From positions 1-20,968 of IMG/VR virus record IMGVR_UViG_3300020439_000105: a stretch of 20,968 nucleotides of DNA. One strand, 5' to 3'. Origin of the DNA: a virus. The translations under genes and the position numbers were made by a program. A model generated the notes under the pieces. The model worked only from the letters and a program-made list of their open reading frames with translations, was not told the origin of the DNA and did not search any database. Positions 7,213 through 14,098 of the stretch are shown piece by piece (position 1 is the stretch's first letter; every line of letters starts with the position of its first letter).

Positions 7213-7242
7213 ATTATAACACACTTTTTAAGGGCTTGACAA
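7213..7242 (-). promoter_or_regulatory. Sigma70-type promoter for gp55
   Basis: On the minus strand TTGTCA (7242-7237) and TATAAT (7218-7213) are separated by 18 bases, and TGT directly before TATAAT gives an extended -10. The predicted transcription start is near 7206, about 30 bases before the gp55 ATG. A second, weaker TATAAT lies at 7202-7197. This is the best host-type promoter in the window and lies in its longest intergenic gap (7178-7291). Confidence 0.8.
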
Positions 7243-7291
7243 CATCATGAAATATAAGTAGAATACCTTTGTTAGGTTTGAAGATGAGGCT

Positions 7292-7726
7292 TTAGCTTTC
7301 TTTAGAGTCTTCTACTTCTAACTTGTAAATATCTTCTAGTTTTTTACGAGCATCTTCTACTGAAGATATGTATCCCATTTTCTCTGATGGTTTTACTTTA
7401 CCTTCAGAATTTTGACTAGAAGGACTGTAAATATCCATATCATCTTCATCTTCTAAGTAATTTTTATATATTTCAATTAACTTATCATCATGAGTTTCTG
7501 TCATGGTTAAAATTCTATCTGGTTTTATAATAAAGATATCATCAGAAGACATTTCAATCCATGATTTAACTTTGATATGCATTCCTCGATGACTATTAAC
7601 AATTTTCATCGTAATGGGATTTTGAAGCATGATGACTGGATCACCTTCATTCTCATCAACACATATTAAAGATAATATTTCTTCACCGGATATAAGTTTT
7701 ATAATTGCGTAAAATTCATCTCCCAT
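7292..7726 (-). CDS. Possible Sm-like protein, hypothetical
   Basis: A 144-aa protein. The N-terminal 75 residues look like a small all-beta barrel: FYAIIKLISGEEILSLI, then VIMLQNPITMKIV, then an IIKPDRILTMTE strand. The pattern of a conserved GEE turn followed by an NP strand recalls Sm-like proteins attributed to cyanophages, but I assign this only tentatively. Residues 85-120 are Asp/Ser-rich and disordered, and the C-terminus is a helix (SSVEDARKKLEDIYKL). It starts one base after the uvsW stop and is probably co-transcribed with uvsW; the gp55 promoter follows. If the Sm-like fold is right, RNA binding would be a natural hypothesis. Confidence 0.8.
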   Translation of the reverse strand: MGDEFYAIIKLISGEEILSLICVDENEGDPVIMLQNPITMKIVNSHRGMHIKVKSWIEMSSDDIFIIKPDRILTMTETHDDKLIEIYKNYLEDEDDMDIYSPSSQNSEGKVKPSEKMGYISSVEDARKKLEDIYKLEVEDSKES

Positions 7727-7727
7727 A

Positions 7728-9191
7728 TTAGTTCTTAAGCGGTATGTTTACTATGTCGTAATTAAAGTTTTCCTCATTATAGACTTTGATTCTTTCGATT
7801 AAATGATTAAGTGTATAATTTTTCCTGGATTTGTAGGATATGTCGTCAGCAATATCATAGAGTGTTGCCTTTGTTTTGTTATTTCCTTTCCTGAGTACAC
7901 GTCCAATAGACTGGAGATTCCGTATTCTAGACTTGGAAGGAGAAGCAAAAATGACATTATGGAGATTCTTAATGTTAATTCCCGTACTGAATGTTCCGTA
8001 TGAAGCGACAATAATCGCGTTATCTTCCTTTTCAGTAATCTCCCTTACTAATTCTCTATTTTCAGTATCCACTCCACCATGGACAAAAAATACGTGCCTA
8101 TCATCCACCCTACCGTTATTTATCATTTCGTATAATGGTTGTCCATGCCCTTCAACTCTTGCAAATAATATGAGCGTATTACCTTTAAGATCGAGTGCTA
8201 AATTACGAATGAACTTATTACGTCTTTCGTGATTTATGATATACTGGACCTCTTCCTCAAAGTTTTCAAACTTATGTGCAGGGTGTTTCAATAGAAGTAC
8301 ATTAATATCTAACTTGGCAACATGACCTTTGGCCATGAGTTCTTCGGTACGAATAATTTTATATGATGGTCCAAACAGACCTTCTAAAACCCACTTATGC
8401 GTCTGTGTACCGTCTAATGTACCAGTAAATCCATAACGATACTTTGCATCAGCAAGTTTTGTCATTATAGATATTAAAGACTTCGATTTAAATTGGTGTG
8501 CTTCATCTCCAACGACCACATTAAATCTTGAAAAGTAATTGCGGGGGAGTTTGTAGATGGACTGCCAGGTGGTAATAATCACCTGAGAATCGGTTTCTCT
8601 TTCCCGTCCCGCATAAATCTTGTGGCAAAATGAACCTACGTCCCAACCATAGTCTTCAAAATCTTTATACATCTGTTCTACTAGCGAAGTCGTCGGAACG
8701 ACTATCAGAATATTTCGTTGCTTCTCAACGTGATATCTCACAACAGAGTATATCATCAGAGACTTTCCAGAGGCAGTTGGGGATATCAACAACCTTCTAT
8801 TATGTTTTAGGGCGTCGTGTACTCCCTCTACTTGGTAATCGCGTGGAGCATACTTAGATATAGCAGTCATGTAATCTTTCACGCCTTCTTTTGAGATCAT
8901 ATCATTTGTCTCAAAAGGAAGACCATAGAATTTATTATTTACAAATTCATATGTGTATCCATGGTTATCACAAAACTGTGTAACCTTATCCAATAAACCG
9001 ACATATATCTCTCCAGTCTGAGTATTGAATAGACGAATTTTTCCATCCCAGTACTTATTTCTATACTGAGGCATAAATTTTGCACCCGGTACTTCAAAGG
9101 TAAATTGGTCTGCTAACTCGTAGTAGATATGTGGATCTGCTTTTACCTGAAGATATACCTCGTTCTTTTTAGAAATAATCAAATGAGACAT
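7728..9191 (-). CDS. uvsW: UvsW RNA-DNA and DNA helicase
   Basis: A 487-aa superfamily 2 helicase; T4 UvsW has 503 aa. Residues 1-100 form the UvsW-type N-terminal domain. Motif I is SPTASGKS at 137-144, motif II is GDEAH at about 228-232, motif III GFTGT at about 254-258, and motif VI QSIGRVLRKG lies in the C-terminal RecA-like domain. UvsW unwinds R-loops and branched DNA, drives fork regression and branch migration, and helps switch T4 replication from origin-dependent to recombination-dependent initiation. It lies close downstream of uvsY. A short hairpin abuts its start codon. Confidence 0.95.
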   Translation of the reverse strand: MSHLIISKKNEVYLQVKADPHIYYELADQFTFEVPGAKFMPQYRNKYWDGKIRLFNTQTGEIYVGLLDKVTQFCDNHGYTYEFVNNKFYGLPFETNDMISKEGVKDYMTAISKYAPRDYQVEGVHDALKHNRRLLISPTASGKSLMIYSVVRYHVEKQRNILIVVPTTSLVEQMYKDFEDYGWDVGSFCHKIYAGRERETDSQVIITTWQSIYKLPRNYFSRFNVVVGDEAHQFKSKSLISIMTKLADAKYRYGFTGTLDGTQTHKWVLEGLFGPSYKIIRTEELMAKGHVAKLDINVLLLKHPAHKFENFEEEVQYIINHERRNKFIRNLALDLKGNTLILFARVEGHGQPLYEMINNGRVDDRHVFFVHGGVDTENRELVREITEKEDNAIIVASYGTFSTGINIKNLHNVIFASPSKSRIRNLQSIGRVLRKGNNKTKATLYDIADDISYKSRKNYTLNHLIERIKVYNEENFNYDIVNIPLKN

Positions 9192-9194
9192 ACA

Positions 9195-9211
9195 TATAGG
9201 TCAAACCTATA
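9195..9211 (-). other. Hairpin abutting the uvsW start codon
   Basis: TATAGGT and ACCTATA form a perfect 7-bp stem with a 3-base loop, ending three bases before the uvsW ATG. It fills most of the 25-base gap between the 61-aa gene and uvsW and would cover the ribosome-binding region. In T4 uvsW is a late gene whose timing matters, so a translation-control role is possible. Confidence 0.4.
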
Positions 9212-9216
9212 GGTAT

Positions 9217-9402
9217 TTAGTTCATATGCTGAAACTGATACTCCAAAAGAAGTTTAAAAAAATTATCTCTCATCGCAATTAAATCTCTTTGCTCATCGGG
9301 GTGACCACCAGACCATTTCTCAACTGCCTGAGATAACCCCTCATGTATCATTTTTATTCCTCTATAATTTAACTCTATTGAGTAATAAATTTCGTCGTTC
9401 AT
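9217..9402 (-). CDS. Small hypothetical protein, 61 aa (paralogue of the next upstream gene)
   Basis: The protein reads YYSIELNYRGIKMIHEGLSQ, then VEKW, and ends with FFKLLLEYQFQHMN. It shares spacing and residues with the adjacent 71-aa protein: a short beta-like start, an IHE helix, a conserved Trp, and a terminal LLLEYxF. It overlaps the upstream gene by ATGA. No function is recognised. The compact helical make-up suggests a small partner protein of the UvsY/UvsW recombination cluster, which is inference from position. Confidence 0.8.
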   Translation of the reverse strand: MNDEIYYSIELNYRGIKMIHEGLSQAVEKWSGGHPDEQRDLIAMRDNFFKLLLEYQFQHMN

Positions 9403-9614
9403 TTTCCTACCTTAAAAGCGTATTCCAATAATAATCTATTTAAAAAATCTTTTATTTGCTCCAGTCTTTCTTTCTTTTCTGGGCATGACACCCAATTATC
9501 TAGATGGAGATTTACTGATTCGTGAATCTGTCTAACATCCTCTACTCCCAAATCTATTGAGATATACGGGACATTTTCATCAAAATCTTTTTCGTAAAGA
9601 TAGTCGTCGTCCAT
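9399..9614 (-). CDS. Small hypothetical protein, 71 aa (paralogue of the next downstream gene)
   Basis: An acidic N-terminus (MDDDYLYEKDFDENVP) precedes a core ISIDLGVEDVRQIHESV, then DNW, and ends in FLNRLLLEYAFKVGK. The core aligns without large gaps to the 61-aa product next door, so the pair probably arose by tandem duplication. Its ATG shares a base with the uvsY stop (TAATG). No domain is recognised. Confidence 0.8.
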   Translation of the reverse strand: MDDDYLYEKDFDENVPYISIDLGVEDVRQIHESVNLHLDNWVSCPEKKERLEQIKDFLNRLLLEYAFKVGK

Positions 9615-10048
9615 TAGTTAAATCCTGCTTGGAAACGGTGCCATTCAATAGCGTTTTTAATTTGAAAAGTTCTATTTGAAATATTTTTAATAACTTCTTC
9701 AAGAAATTTCAACATTACATCATAATATCTAATTTTCATATCAATTACATTTAGTTTCTCATCTGCCTCTATATGCCTTTGTAATGCATCTTTCTCTCTA
9801 ATCTTATATGGAAAGGGTTCTTCGGCATAAACCTCTTGTGGTGCCTTTCCGGTGTAATAATTATACCTTTCAAGTCTTACTTTACTGTATGACTCTCTCG
9901 CTTTTTCTCTCAAGAGAGTAATTGTATTGTAGAGTGTGTAATACTTGGAATGTAATTGTGGAATTTTTAATGATTCATCATGTAAGTTATCAGGATCGAT
10001 TTGGGAATCTTTTGCCCACATCTCCTGAATTTTGTCAAGGTCCATCAT
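9614..10048 (-). CDS. uvsY: UvsY recombination, repair and ssDNA-binding mediator
   Basis: A 144-aa protein; T4 UvsY has 137 aa. The N-terminal LDKIQEMWAKDSQID and the following DESLKIPQLHSKYY match the T4 UvsY signature region. The rest is mainly helical and rich in Lys/Arg/Glu, in line with the helical oligomer that loads UvsX recombinase onto gp32-coated single-stranded DNA. The start overlaps the stop of the upstream tail gene by ATGA, and a second ATG follows immediately, so the true start may be one codon later. Its neighbours uvsW, gp46 and gp47 belong to the same recombination pathway. Confidence 0.93.
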   Translation of the reverse strand: MMDLDKIQEMWAKDSQIDPDNLHDESLKIPQLHSKYYTLYNTITLLREKARESYSKVRLERYNYYTGKAPQEVYAEEPFPYKIREKDALQRHIEADEKLNVIDMKIRYYDVMLKFLEEVIKNISNRTFQIKNAIEWHRFQAGFN

Positions 10049-10593
10049 AAGCGAGTTCTTCCATTAGGTCCTAGGATATCGTACATAGTATACTTGAAAG
10101 TGACCTCTGCTGTAAAGTACTGTATGTCAGTTTCTGTTGCTTCAAATTCCAAAGATGTCAAATATGTTGGAAATAAATCTTTAAATTTGACAATTGCAGA
10201 AGTTCTAAAGTTACTGTTCAAAATATGAAGACTTCCATCACTAAATTGTTTTGAATAATCTTCAATATCATCACCTTCTTTTAGCAAGTCATCAAATTCT
10301 TTCAAAGATTCTGGACTTCCAAGACCTCTCAACCAATTATGAATCAACATGTAATTTTCTAGATTTTCATCTACCAAAAATCTTAATGATAAATCTCCAT
10401 AAGACAATTTATCTCCAGGAACATCAACATCCTTTAAGTATGATGGTTGATTGATAGTTCCTAAACTGATTTCTGGTATTCTAGAAGAGTTGGAGAAAAA
10501 ATCTACCTTGGGGTGTTTTGCTAAAGTAAATTTAAATCCAACAGGAGATAGAAAATTTCTATTCTCTATCTGCCTACCAAATGCATTTGCCAT
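10045..10593 (-). CDS. 3: Tube-fold protein, probable tail completion and sheath stabiliser (gp3-like)
   Basis: A 182-aa protein. It begins RNFLSPVGFKFTL, has DENLENYMLIHNWLRGLG near residues 75-92, and ends with DLFPTYLTSLEF, TDIQYFTAEVTFKYTMYDIL. The final segment parallels the tail tube protein in this window (DIFPTNISTIDLNYETTDTIQEF...), so the two probably share the tube fold. Cyanophage genomes commonly place a gene annotated gp3, the tail completion and sheath stabiliser, just after the capsid gene, which supports that name. A tube-initiator (gp54-like) identity is an alternative. It follows the 51-aa gene by two bases and is probably driven by the late promoter at 10765-10772. Confidence 0.6.
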   Translation of the reverse strand: MANAFGRQIENRNFLSPVGFKFTLAKHPKVDFFSNSSRIPEISLGTINQPSYLKDVDVPGDKLSYGDLSLRFLVDENLENYMLIHNWLRGLGSPESLKEFDDLLKEGDDIEDYSKQFSDGSLHILNSNFRTSAIVKFKDLFPTYLTSLEFEATETDIQYFTAEVTFKYTMYDILGPNGRTRL

Positions 10594-10595
10594 TA

Positions 10596-10751
10596 TCAGT
10601 CAATAATAATATTAAACCACTGCTCACTCATTCCACTAATAATTTTATCGGCAGATTCTTTGTCTTCTGCATATCCTTCAGCAATCAGATGCTCAACAAT
10701 TTTCTCATAGTGCCCATGAGCTTCTTGTGTTTCTCTAGGTGTTGGTTTCAT
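10596..10751 (-). CDS. Small hypothetical protein, 51 aa
   Basis: The translation runs from MKPTPRETQEAHGHYEKIVE to a C-terminus SADKIISGMSEQWFNIIID with a TGA stop. It looks like a compact helical domain, and the SADKIISGMSEQW ending resembles short conserved tails I associate with cyanophage hypothetical proteins. It lies directly behind the capsid terminator under a perfect TATAAATA late promoter; the predicted leader is only about eight bases, with no Shine-Dalgarno sequence. The function is unknown; late expression and position suggest a virion or assembly role. Confidence 0.75.
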   Translation of the reverse strand: MKPTPRETQEAHGHYEKIVEHLIAEGYAEDKESADKIISGMSEQWFNIIID

Positions 10752-10764
10752 GGTTCAAAGCGTT

Positions 10765-10772
10765 TATTTATA
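10765..10772 (-). promoter_or_regulatory. Late promoter TATAAATA for the 51-aa gene and gp3-like gene
   Basis: A perfect match to the T4 late octamer, 13 bases before the ATG and seven bases after the end of the capsid terminator's T-tract. By T4 spacing the start of transcription would be near 10759, leaving an almost leaderless message. Confidence 0.8.
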
Positions 10773-10779
10773 TTTAGAT

Positions 10780-10806
10780 AAAAAAAGAGGGGTCCGAAGA
10801 CCCCTC
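10780..10806 (-). terminator. Intrinsic terminator after the major capsid gene
   Basis: The minus strand reads GAGGGGTC-TTCG-GACCCCTC, an 8-bp stem with a C(UUCG)G tetraloop, then seven T residues. It starts about 23 bases after the gp23 stop codon. The central 16 bases are identical to the terminator at 734-757. Confidence 0.93.
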
Positions 10807-10829
10807 TGAGAAAACCTTGTGAAAAAGAA

Positions 10830-12194
10830 TCACATGAGGTTGGAAACAATAACACGTCTGTAGTAACGGTTGTCGTTCTGGACGATACCACCGGTAGTAG
10901 CACCACCAGCAGCGCCAGCGAATGGGTTAGCAGCAAGACCATAACGAGTCTTGAAGCCGATCTTAGGCTGGAAGGTGTTCTCGCCAACAGCACGGACCAT
11001 CTGAAGAGGAACGTATGGGCAATAGAACAGACCTGCGTCATAAGGTGAAGAACCCTTATAACCAGCGACGAAATACTGGAGACCGTTCGAACCGCCAACT
11101 GCATTAGCAGAATATGGATCGATGTAGACACGATACTTACCAGCAAGTACACCAGCGAAGGTGTTACCGGTGTCATCAACGTTCAGGTTAGCGTTGAGTG
11201 CAGGGGTGTAATCAAGTACGCCTGCCATGGTGAGTGCGGAAGCAACATCTGCGGAACACAGAATCATGTTGCCCTTTCCTCTACGAGTCTCTTGGGCGAT
11301 TGCGTTTGCTTCGCGCTCGATTTGGAACAGAAGACCCTTGAACTTCTCAACAGACCAGCGACCGTTGGAATCAACGTCCAGATCGAAACGACCAGGAGTT
11401 GCAACGTTTGCTTGAGCACCAGGACGTGCAGACTTGTAGATGGTTCTGATGACTTCGCGGTTGATCTCAGCAAGAATCTCAGTAGAGAGAATATTTGCGA
11501 GTTCAGCCTCAGCATTCAGACCATGGATTGCCTTGAGGTCTTGTGCCAGTTCCAGGGAGTACTCTGCCTTGAGTGCTCTGGACTTTGCAGTAACAGCGAC
11601 CTTCTCGATCGAGAAGCCCATCTGGTTGAAGGTCTGACCATCACCGAGGTCTTCAGCCTGAGCGGTATCCATACCGCGACCAACGGAATATGCATTTCCG
11701 CTTTCGCCAGAGTTGCCGAGCAGAGCAGGGTTGCTACCAGCTTGACCAGTAGTACCGAAACCAGTAGTACCACCAACACCACTATTAGCGGTATATGCAC
11801 CACTAGTGTCAATTCCGCTGTTAGAGAATGCGGTATCTGCTTCGTCGAAGAGTGCCTCAGTACCGGACATGCCGTCATAACGGGCTCTCATAGCGAAGAT
11901 GAGTCCAGTAGGACCATTCATTGGTTGAACGCCTGCGAGGTCATATGCGACCAGGTTAGGCATTGCACGTCTGATCAGGGAGATCAGAACTGGATCGAAG
12001 TTTGAAACTCCACCATTTGAAACGGAGTTAGTAGGTGCTTCGGAAAGGAACTCGCGCTCCTCACGAAGTACTTTTTCTTGGTTCTCCAGGAGAACTGCGG
12101 TGACCATTCTACGATGGGAGTCGGTAATACCGCCTTCGTGGTCGAGAATAGGTGCCCACTTCTCCTGAAGGTGTTCAGCATTGAAACCTTGCAT
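10830..12194 (-). CDS. 23: Major capsid protein gp23
   Basis: A 454-aa major capsid precursor. The N-terminus MQGFNAEHLQEKWAPIL matches the T4-like LxEKW propeptide motif. FLSE|APTNS at residues 49-57 fits the gp21 protease consensus (I/L)xE, so maturation probably removes residues 1-52. The conserved core includes VSNFDPVLISLIRRAMPNL, ERF-like segments QMGFSIEKVAVTAKSRALKA and LANILSTEILAEINREV, and the C-terminal KIGFKTRYGLAANPF. A Gly/Ser-rich loop covers about 125-175. A strong AGAAGGT ribosome-binding site precedes the ATG and a strong terminator follows, as expected for the most abundant virion protein. No late octamer is seen in the 45-base gap upstream, so it is probably transcribed from the gp22 promoter. 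Confidence 0.97.
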   Translation of the reverse strand: MQGFNAEHLQEKWAPILDHEGGITDSHRRMVTAVLLENQEKVLREEREFLSEAPTNSVSNGGVSNFDPVLISLIRRAMPNLVAYDLAGVQPMNGPTGLIFAMRARYDGMSGTEALFDEADTAFSNSGIDTSGAYTANSGVGGTTGFGTTGQAGSNPALLGNSGESGNAYSVGRGMDTAQAEDLGDGQTFNQMGFSIEKVAVTAKSRALKAEYSLELAQDLKAIHGLNAEAELANILSTEILAEINREVIRTIYKSARPGAQANVATPGRFDLDVDSNGRWSVEKFKGLLFQIEREANAIAQETRRGKGNMILCSADVASALTMAGVLDYTPALNANLNVDDTGNTFAGVLAGKYRVYIDPYSANAVGGSNGLQYFVAGYKGSSPYDAGLFYCPYVPLQMVRAVGENTFQPKIGFKTRYGLAANPFAGAAGGATTGGIVQNDNRYYRRVIVSNLM

Positions 12195-12239
12195 TTGAAT
12201 TTACCTTCTAAAGTTTTAGTTTGACTTATGATTTAAAAA

Positions 12240-13400
12240 TCACTTTTTTGAGACTCTGCCCAGGGTATTCAGATATGACTCCATAAGAGGAGATACTGAA
12301 TCGTCAGTTGTCATATCAGAATCTTCGGAAATAGTATCCGATTCGTCTCTTTGAGCAACTGCATTTTCCGAGAAGTAAGACTTTCTCAGAGTAACCAGTT
12401 TCTCACGATAGTTCTCTTCACTATCAAACTCAACATTTTCGGCAAGAGAAGCGAGTTTATCCTTCTGTGAAAGTGCGAGACCTTCACAAACCTCGGAGAA
12501 GATTGCGTCAGCAACCGACTCAGCTAATCTTTGATTTAAAGCAATATTAGATTTAATTTGCTCGTTGAGTTTATCTTCCATCTCATCTAATTTCTCTACC
12601 ATAGTAGAGAGTACATCATACTTCTCTTCAGGGATAGTTACATAATGTTCTTCAAAAAGACTCTTCATTCCGGTGAGGAATGATTCGGTCATTTCAGTCT
12701 TGAGACCTTGCTCAATAGCGAGTTGATTTTCTTTGACCCACTCTTCAGCAACATACTCAAGATATGCATCAACTCTAGTAGTCAGTTCTTCCTTGATGGT
12801 AGAAACTTCCTCTTCAAGAGTTGCTTCATATTGTGCCTTCAGTTCTTCTTGAACTTCAGAAACTTTTGTCTTGATAGCAGTTTCGAAGATGGTACGTGCT
12901 TTCTCTTGGAACTCCTCAGAAAGCTCTTCACCAGCAAGAAGTGCTTCAACATCTTCTTCGATGTTGTATTCTGCCTTGATTTCTTCCTCTTCAGAAACAA
13001 CTTCCTCTTCAGTAGTTTCTTCTTCAGCAACTACTTCAGTCTCTGCAGTTTCTTCGGTAGTCTCTTCTTCAGCGACTACTTCAGTTTCTGCTGTTTCTTC
13101 TGTGGTCTCTTCTTCGGCAACGACTTCTCCTTCAACTTCTTCCTCTTCTTTTGCCATCTTTTTCATTGGTTCAGCAGGTTTTGCACCTCTGTTAACAATG
13201 TCTTTGACAGTCGCTAAAGAAGGCTCCTTAAGTTTTGCGGAGTCGTCATCGACTTTATAGTTTTCTGGTGTAGGACCGCCGAGATCTTCCACTGCAGGTT
13301 GCCCAGGAGTTGAATGGGACAACTTTTGCATTGGTTCAGCTGCAGCAGCACCCTTGGTTACTACGTTTTCCATTTCTTGTAAATTGCTACCAACGGACAT
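12240..13400 (-). CDS. 22: Prohead core scaffold protein gp22
   Basis: A 386-aa, very acidic protein in the gp22 position between gp21 and gp23. Residues 14-27 (VTKGAAAAEPMQKL) and 69-82 (VNRGAKPAEPMKKM) are a duplicated motif. Residues 92-139 are a Glu/Thr/Val repeat of 15 residues encoded by a 45-bp tandem repeat. From about 140 to 345 the protein is long helix and coiled coil, typical of scaffolds. NLQE|M (residues 6-10) and KLKE|P (56-60) fit the gp21 cleavage rule, in keeping with destruction of the core on maturation. Two overlapping late octamers lie 33 bases upstream; the gene has no obvious Shine-Dalgarno sequence. Confidence 0.92.
   Translation of the reverse strand: MSVGSNLQEMENVVTKGAAAAEPMQKLSHSTPGQPAVEDLGGPTPENYKVDDDSAKLKEPSLATVKDIVNRGAKPAEPMKKMAKEEEEVEGEVVAEEETTEETAETEVVAEEETTEETAETEVVAEEETTEEEVVSEEEEIKAEYNIEEDVEALLAGEELSEEFQEKARTIFETAIKTKVSEVQEELKAQYEATLEEEVSTIKEELTTRVDAYLEYVAEEWVKENQLAIEQGLKTEMTESFLTGMKSLFEEHYVTIPEEKYDVLSTMVEKLDEMEDKLNEQIKSNIALNQRLAESVADAIFSEVCEGLALSQKDKLASLAENVEFDSEENYREKLVTLRKSYFSENAVAQRDESDTISEDSDMTTDDSVSPLMESYLNTLGRVSKK
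13012..13130 (-). repeat. 45-bp in-frame tandem repeat in gp22
   Basis: Units at 13012-13056 and 13057-13101 and a partial third from 13102 repeat with a period of 45 bases (15 codons). Copies differ mainly at synonymous positions and encode the acidic unit EVVAEEETTEETAET. The exact period and conserved frame point to expansion by replication slippage or unequal recombination, retained as protein sequence. Confidence 0.85.
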
Positions 13401-13428
13401 TTGATTAAATATTTTTTGTATTAATCTA

Positions 13429-13440
13429 TATTTATTTATA
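13429..13440 (-). promoter_or_regulatory. Late promoter(s) for gp22-gp23
   Basis: The minus strand contains TATAAATAAATA: a perfect TATAAATA (13440-13433) overlapping AATAAATA (13436-13429) by four bases. It starts two bases after the gp21 stop codon and lies about 30 bases upstream of the gp22 ATG. The staggered pair could give two start sites. Confidence 0.82.
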
Positions 13441-13442
13441 AA

Positions 13443-14093
13443 TTAAAGATTTGAGAGAAATTCGCTGAATAAGTTCAGCTTATGCTCTTCAAGTGCTTTT
13501 TGGTCAACGAGAGTGTTAATTCTCTTCTGAGTCTTTTCTGCGAGTTGTTCACGAAGAATTCCTCCATCCCAAACCCACTCTTTTCCTTCCATAATTCCTT
13601 GAACAAAAGCATCAGGTGCAGAAGGATCAGCAACGATATCAGCAGCAGTTGCTAACATGAAATCTTCGCCAACGACTTTGATTCCATTATGATTCTCTCG
13701 TAAAGATCCAACACCACGAGAAGAAACTCCAAGCATTACACCTTCATCGAGAAGAGAAGATGCAATCTTACCCATAGGGGTGTTAAGGATTTGTGCTTTT
13801 CCTCTAAAATTAGATCCCTCTCTAACCAGAGAAGTAATTTTATGAGAAACTCTATCCAGATTTACGGTAGGACCATCAGGATGACCAAGTTCTCCGAGAG
13901 CACGTCCCTTTTGAACAAAAGCTTCGTTATAACGATCAACTTCTTTTTCAAGAGTTGACATAGGATACATTCTTCCATTACGATTTTTTAAATCGCCTTG
14001 AAGAAATACACCTTCGATGTATAACCTCTTATTGACACCCTTACCTTCGGTAATGATCTGTACGTTTGAAATTTCTTCTGTGATGAGTTTCAT
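13443..14093 (-). CDS. 21: Prohead core protease gp21
   Basis: A 216-aa serine protease of the T4 prohead (assemblin-like) class; T4 gp21 has 212 aa. GELGHPDGPTVN places the catalytic His at residue 71, and MLGVSSRGVGSL places the nucleophile Ser at 124 or 125, in the same surroundings as T4 LGVSSRG. ILNTPMGKIAS just before it is also conserved. It processes scaffold, portal-core and capsid proteins in the prohead. IITE|G at residues 13-17 fits the protease's own cleavage rule and may be a self-processing site. Confidence 0.95.
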   Translation of the reverse strand: MKLITEEISNVQIITEGKGVNKRLYIEGVFLQGDLKNRNGRMYPMSTLEKEVDRYNEAFVQKGRALGELGHPDGPTVNLDRVSHKITSLVREGSNFRGKAQILNTPMGKIASSLLDEGVMLGVSSRGVGSLRENHNGIKVVGEDFMLATAADIVADPSAPDAFVQGIMEGKEWVWDGGILREQLAEKTQKRINTLVDQKALEEHKLNLFSEFLSNL

Positions 14094-14098
14094 TTTTC

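Noticed and set aside
11292-12005. Plus-strand open frame of 237 codons opposite gp23
   Set aside because: Mirror frame of the capsid gene; high Ser/Cys/Thr content is what complementing the capsid codons would give.
10830-12194. Separate late promoter directly before gp23
   Set aside because: The 45-base gap upstream contains no NATAAATA or good sigma70 boxes; expression from the gp22 promoter is simpler.
13012-13130. Repeats considered as a CRISPR array or origin iterons
   Set aside because: The units are contiguous, without spacers, keep the reading frame and encode an acidic repeat of gp22.
12708-13217. Plus-strand frame extremely rich in Phe, Leu and Ser, looking like a membrane protein
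   Set aside because: It is the reverse complement of Glu/Lys codons in gp22 (GAA to TTC), not a real membrane protein.
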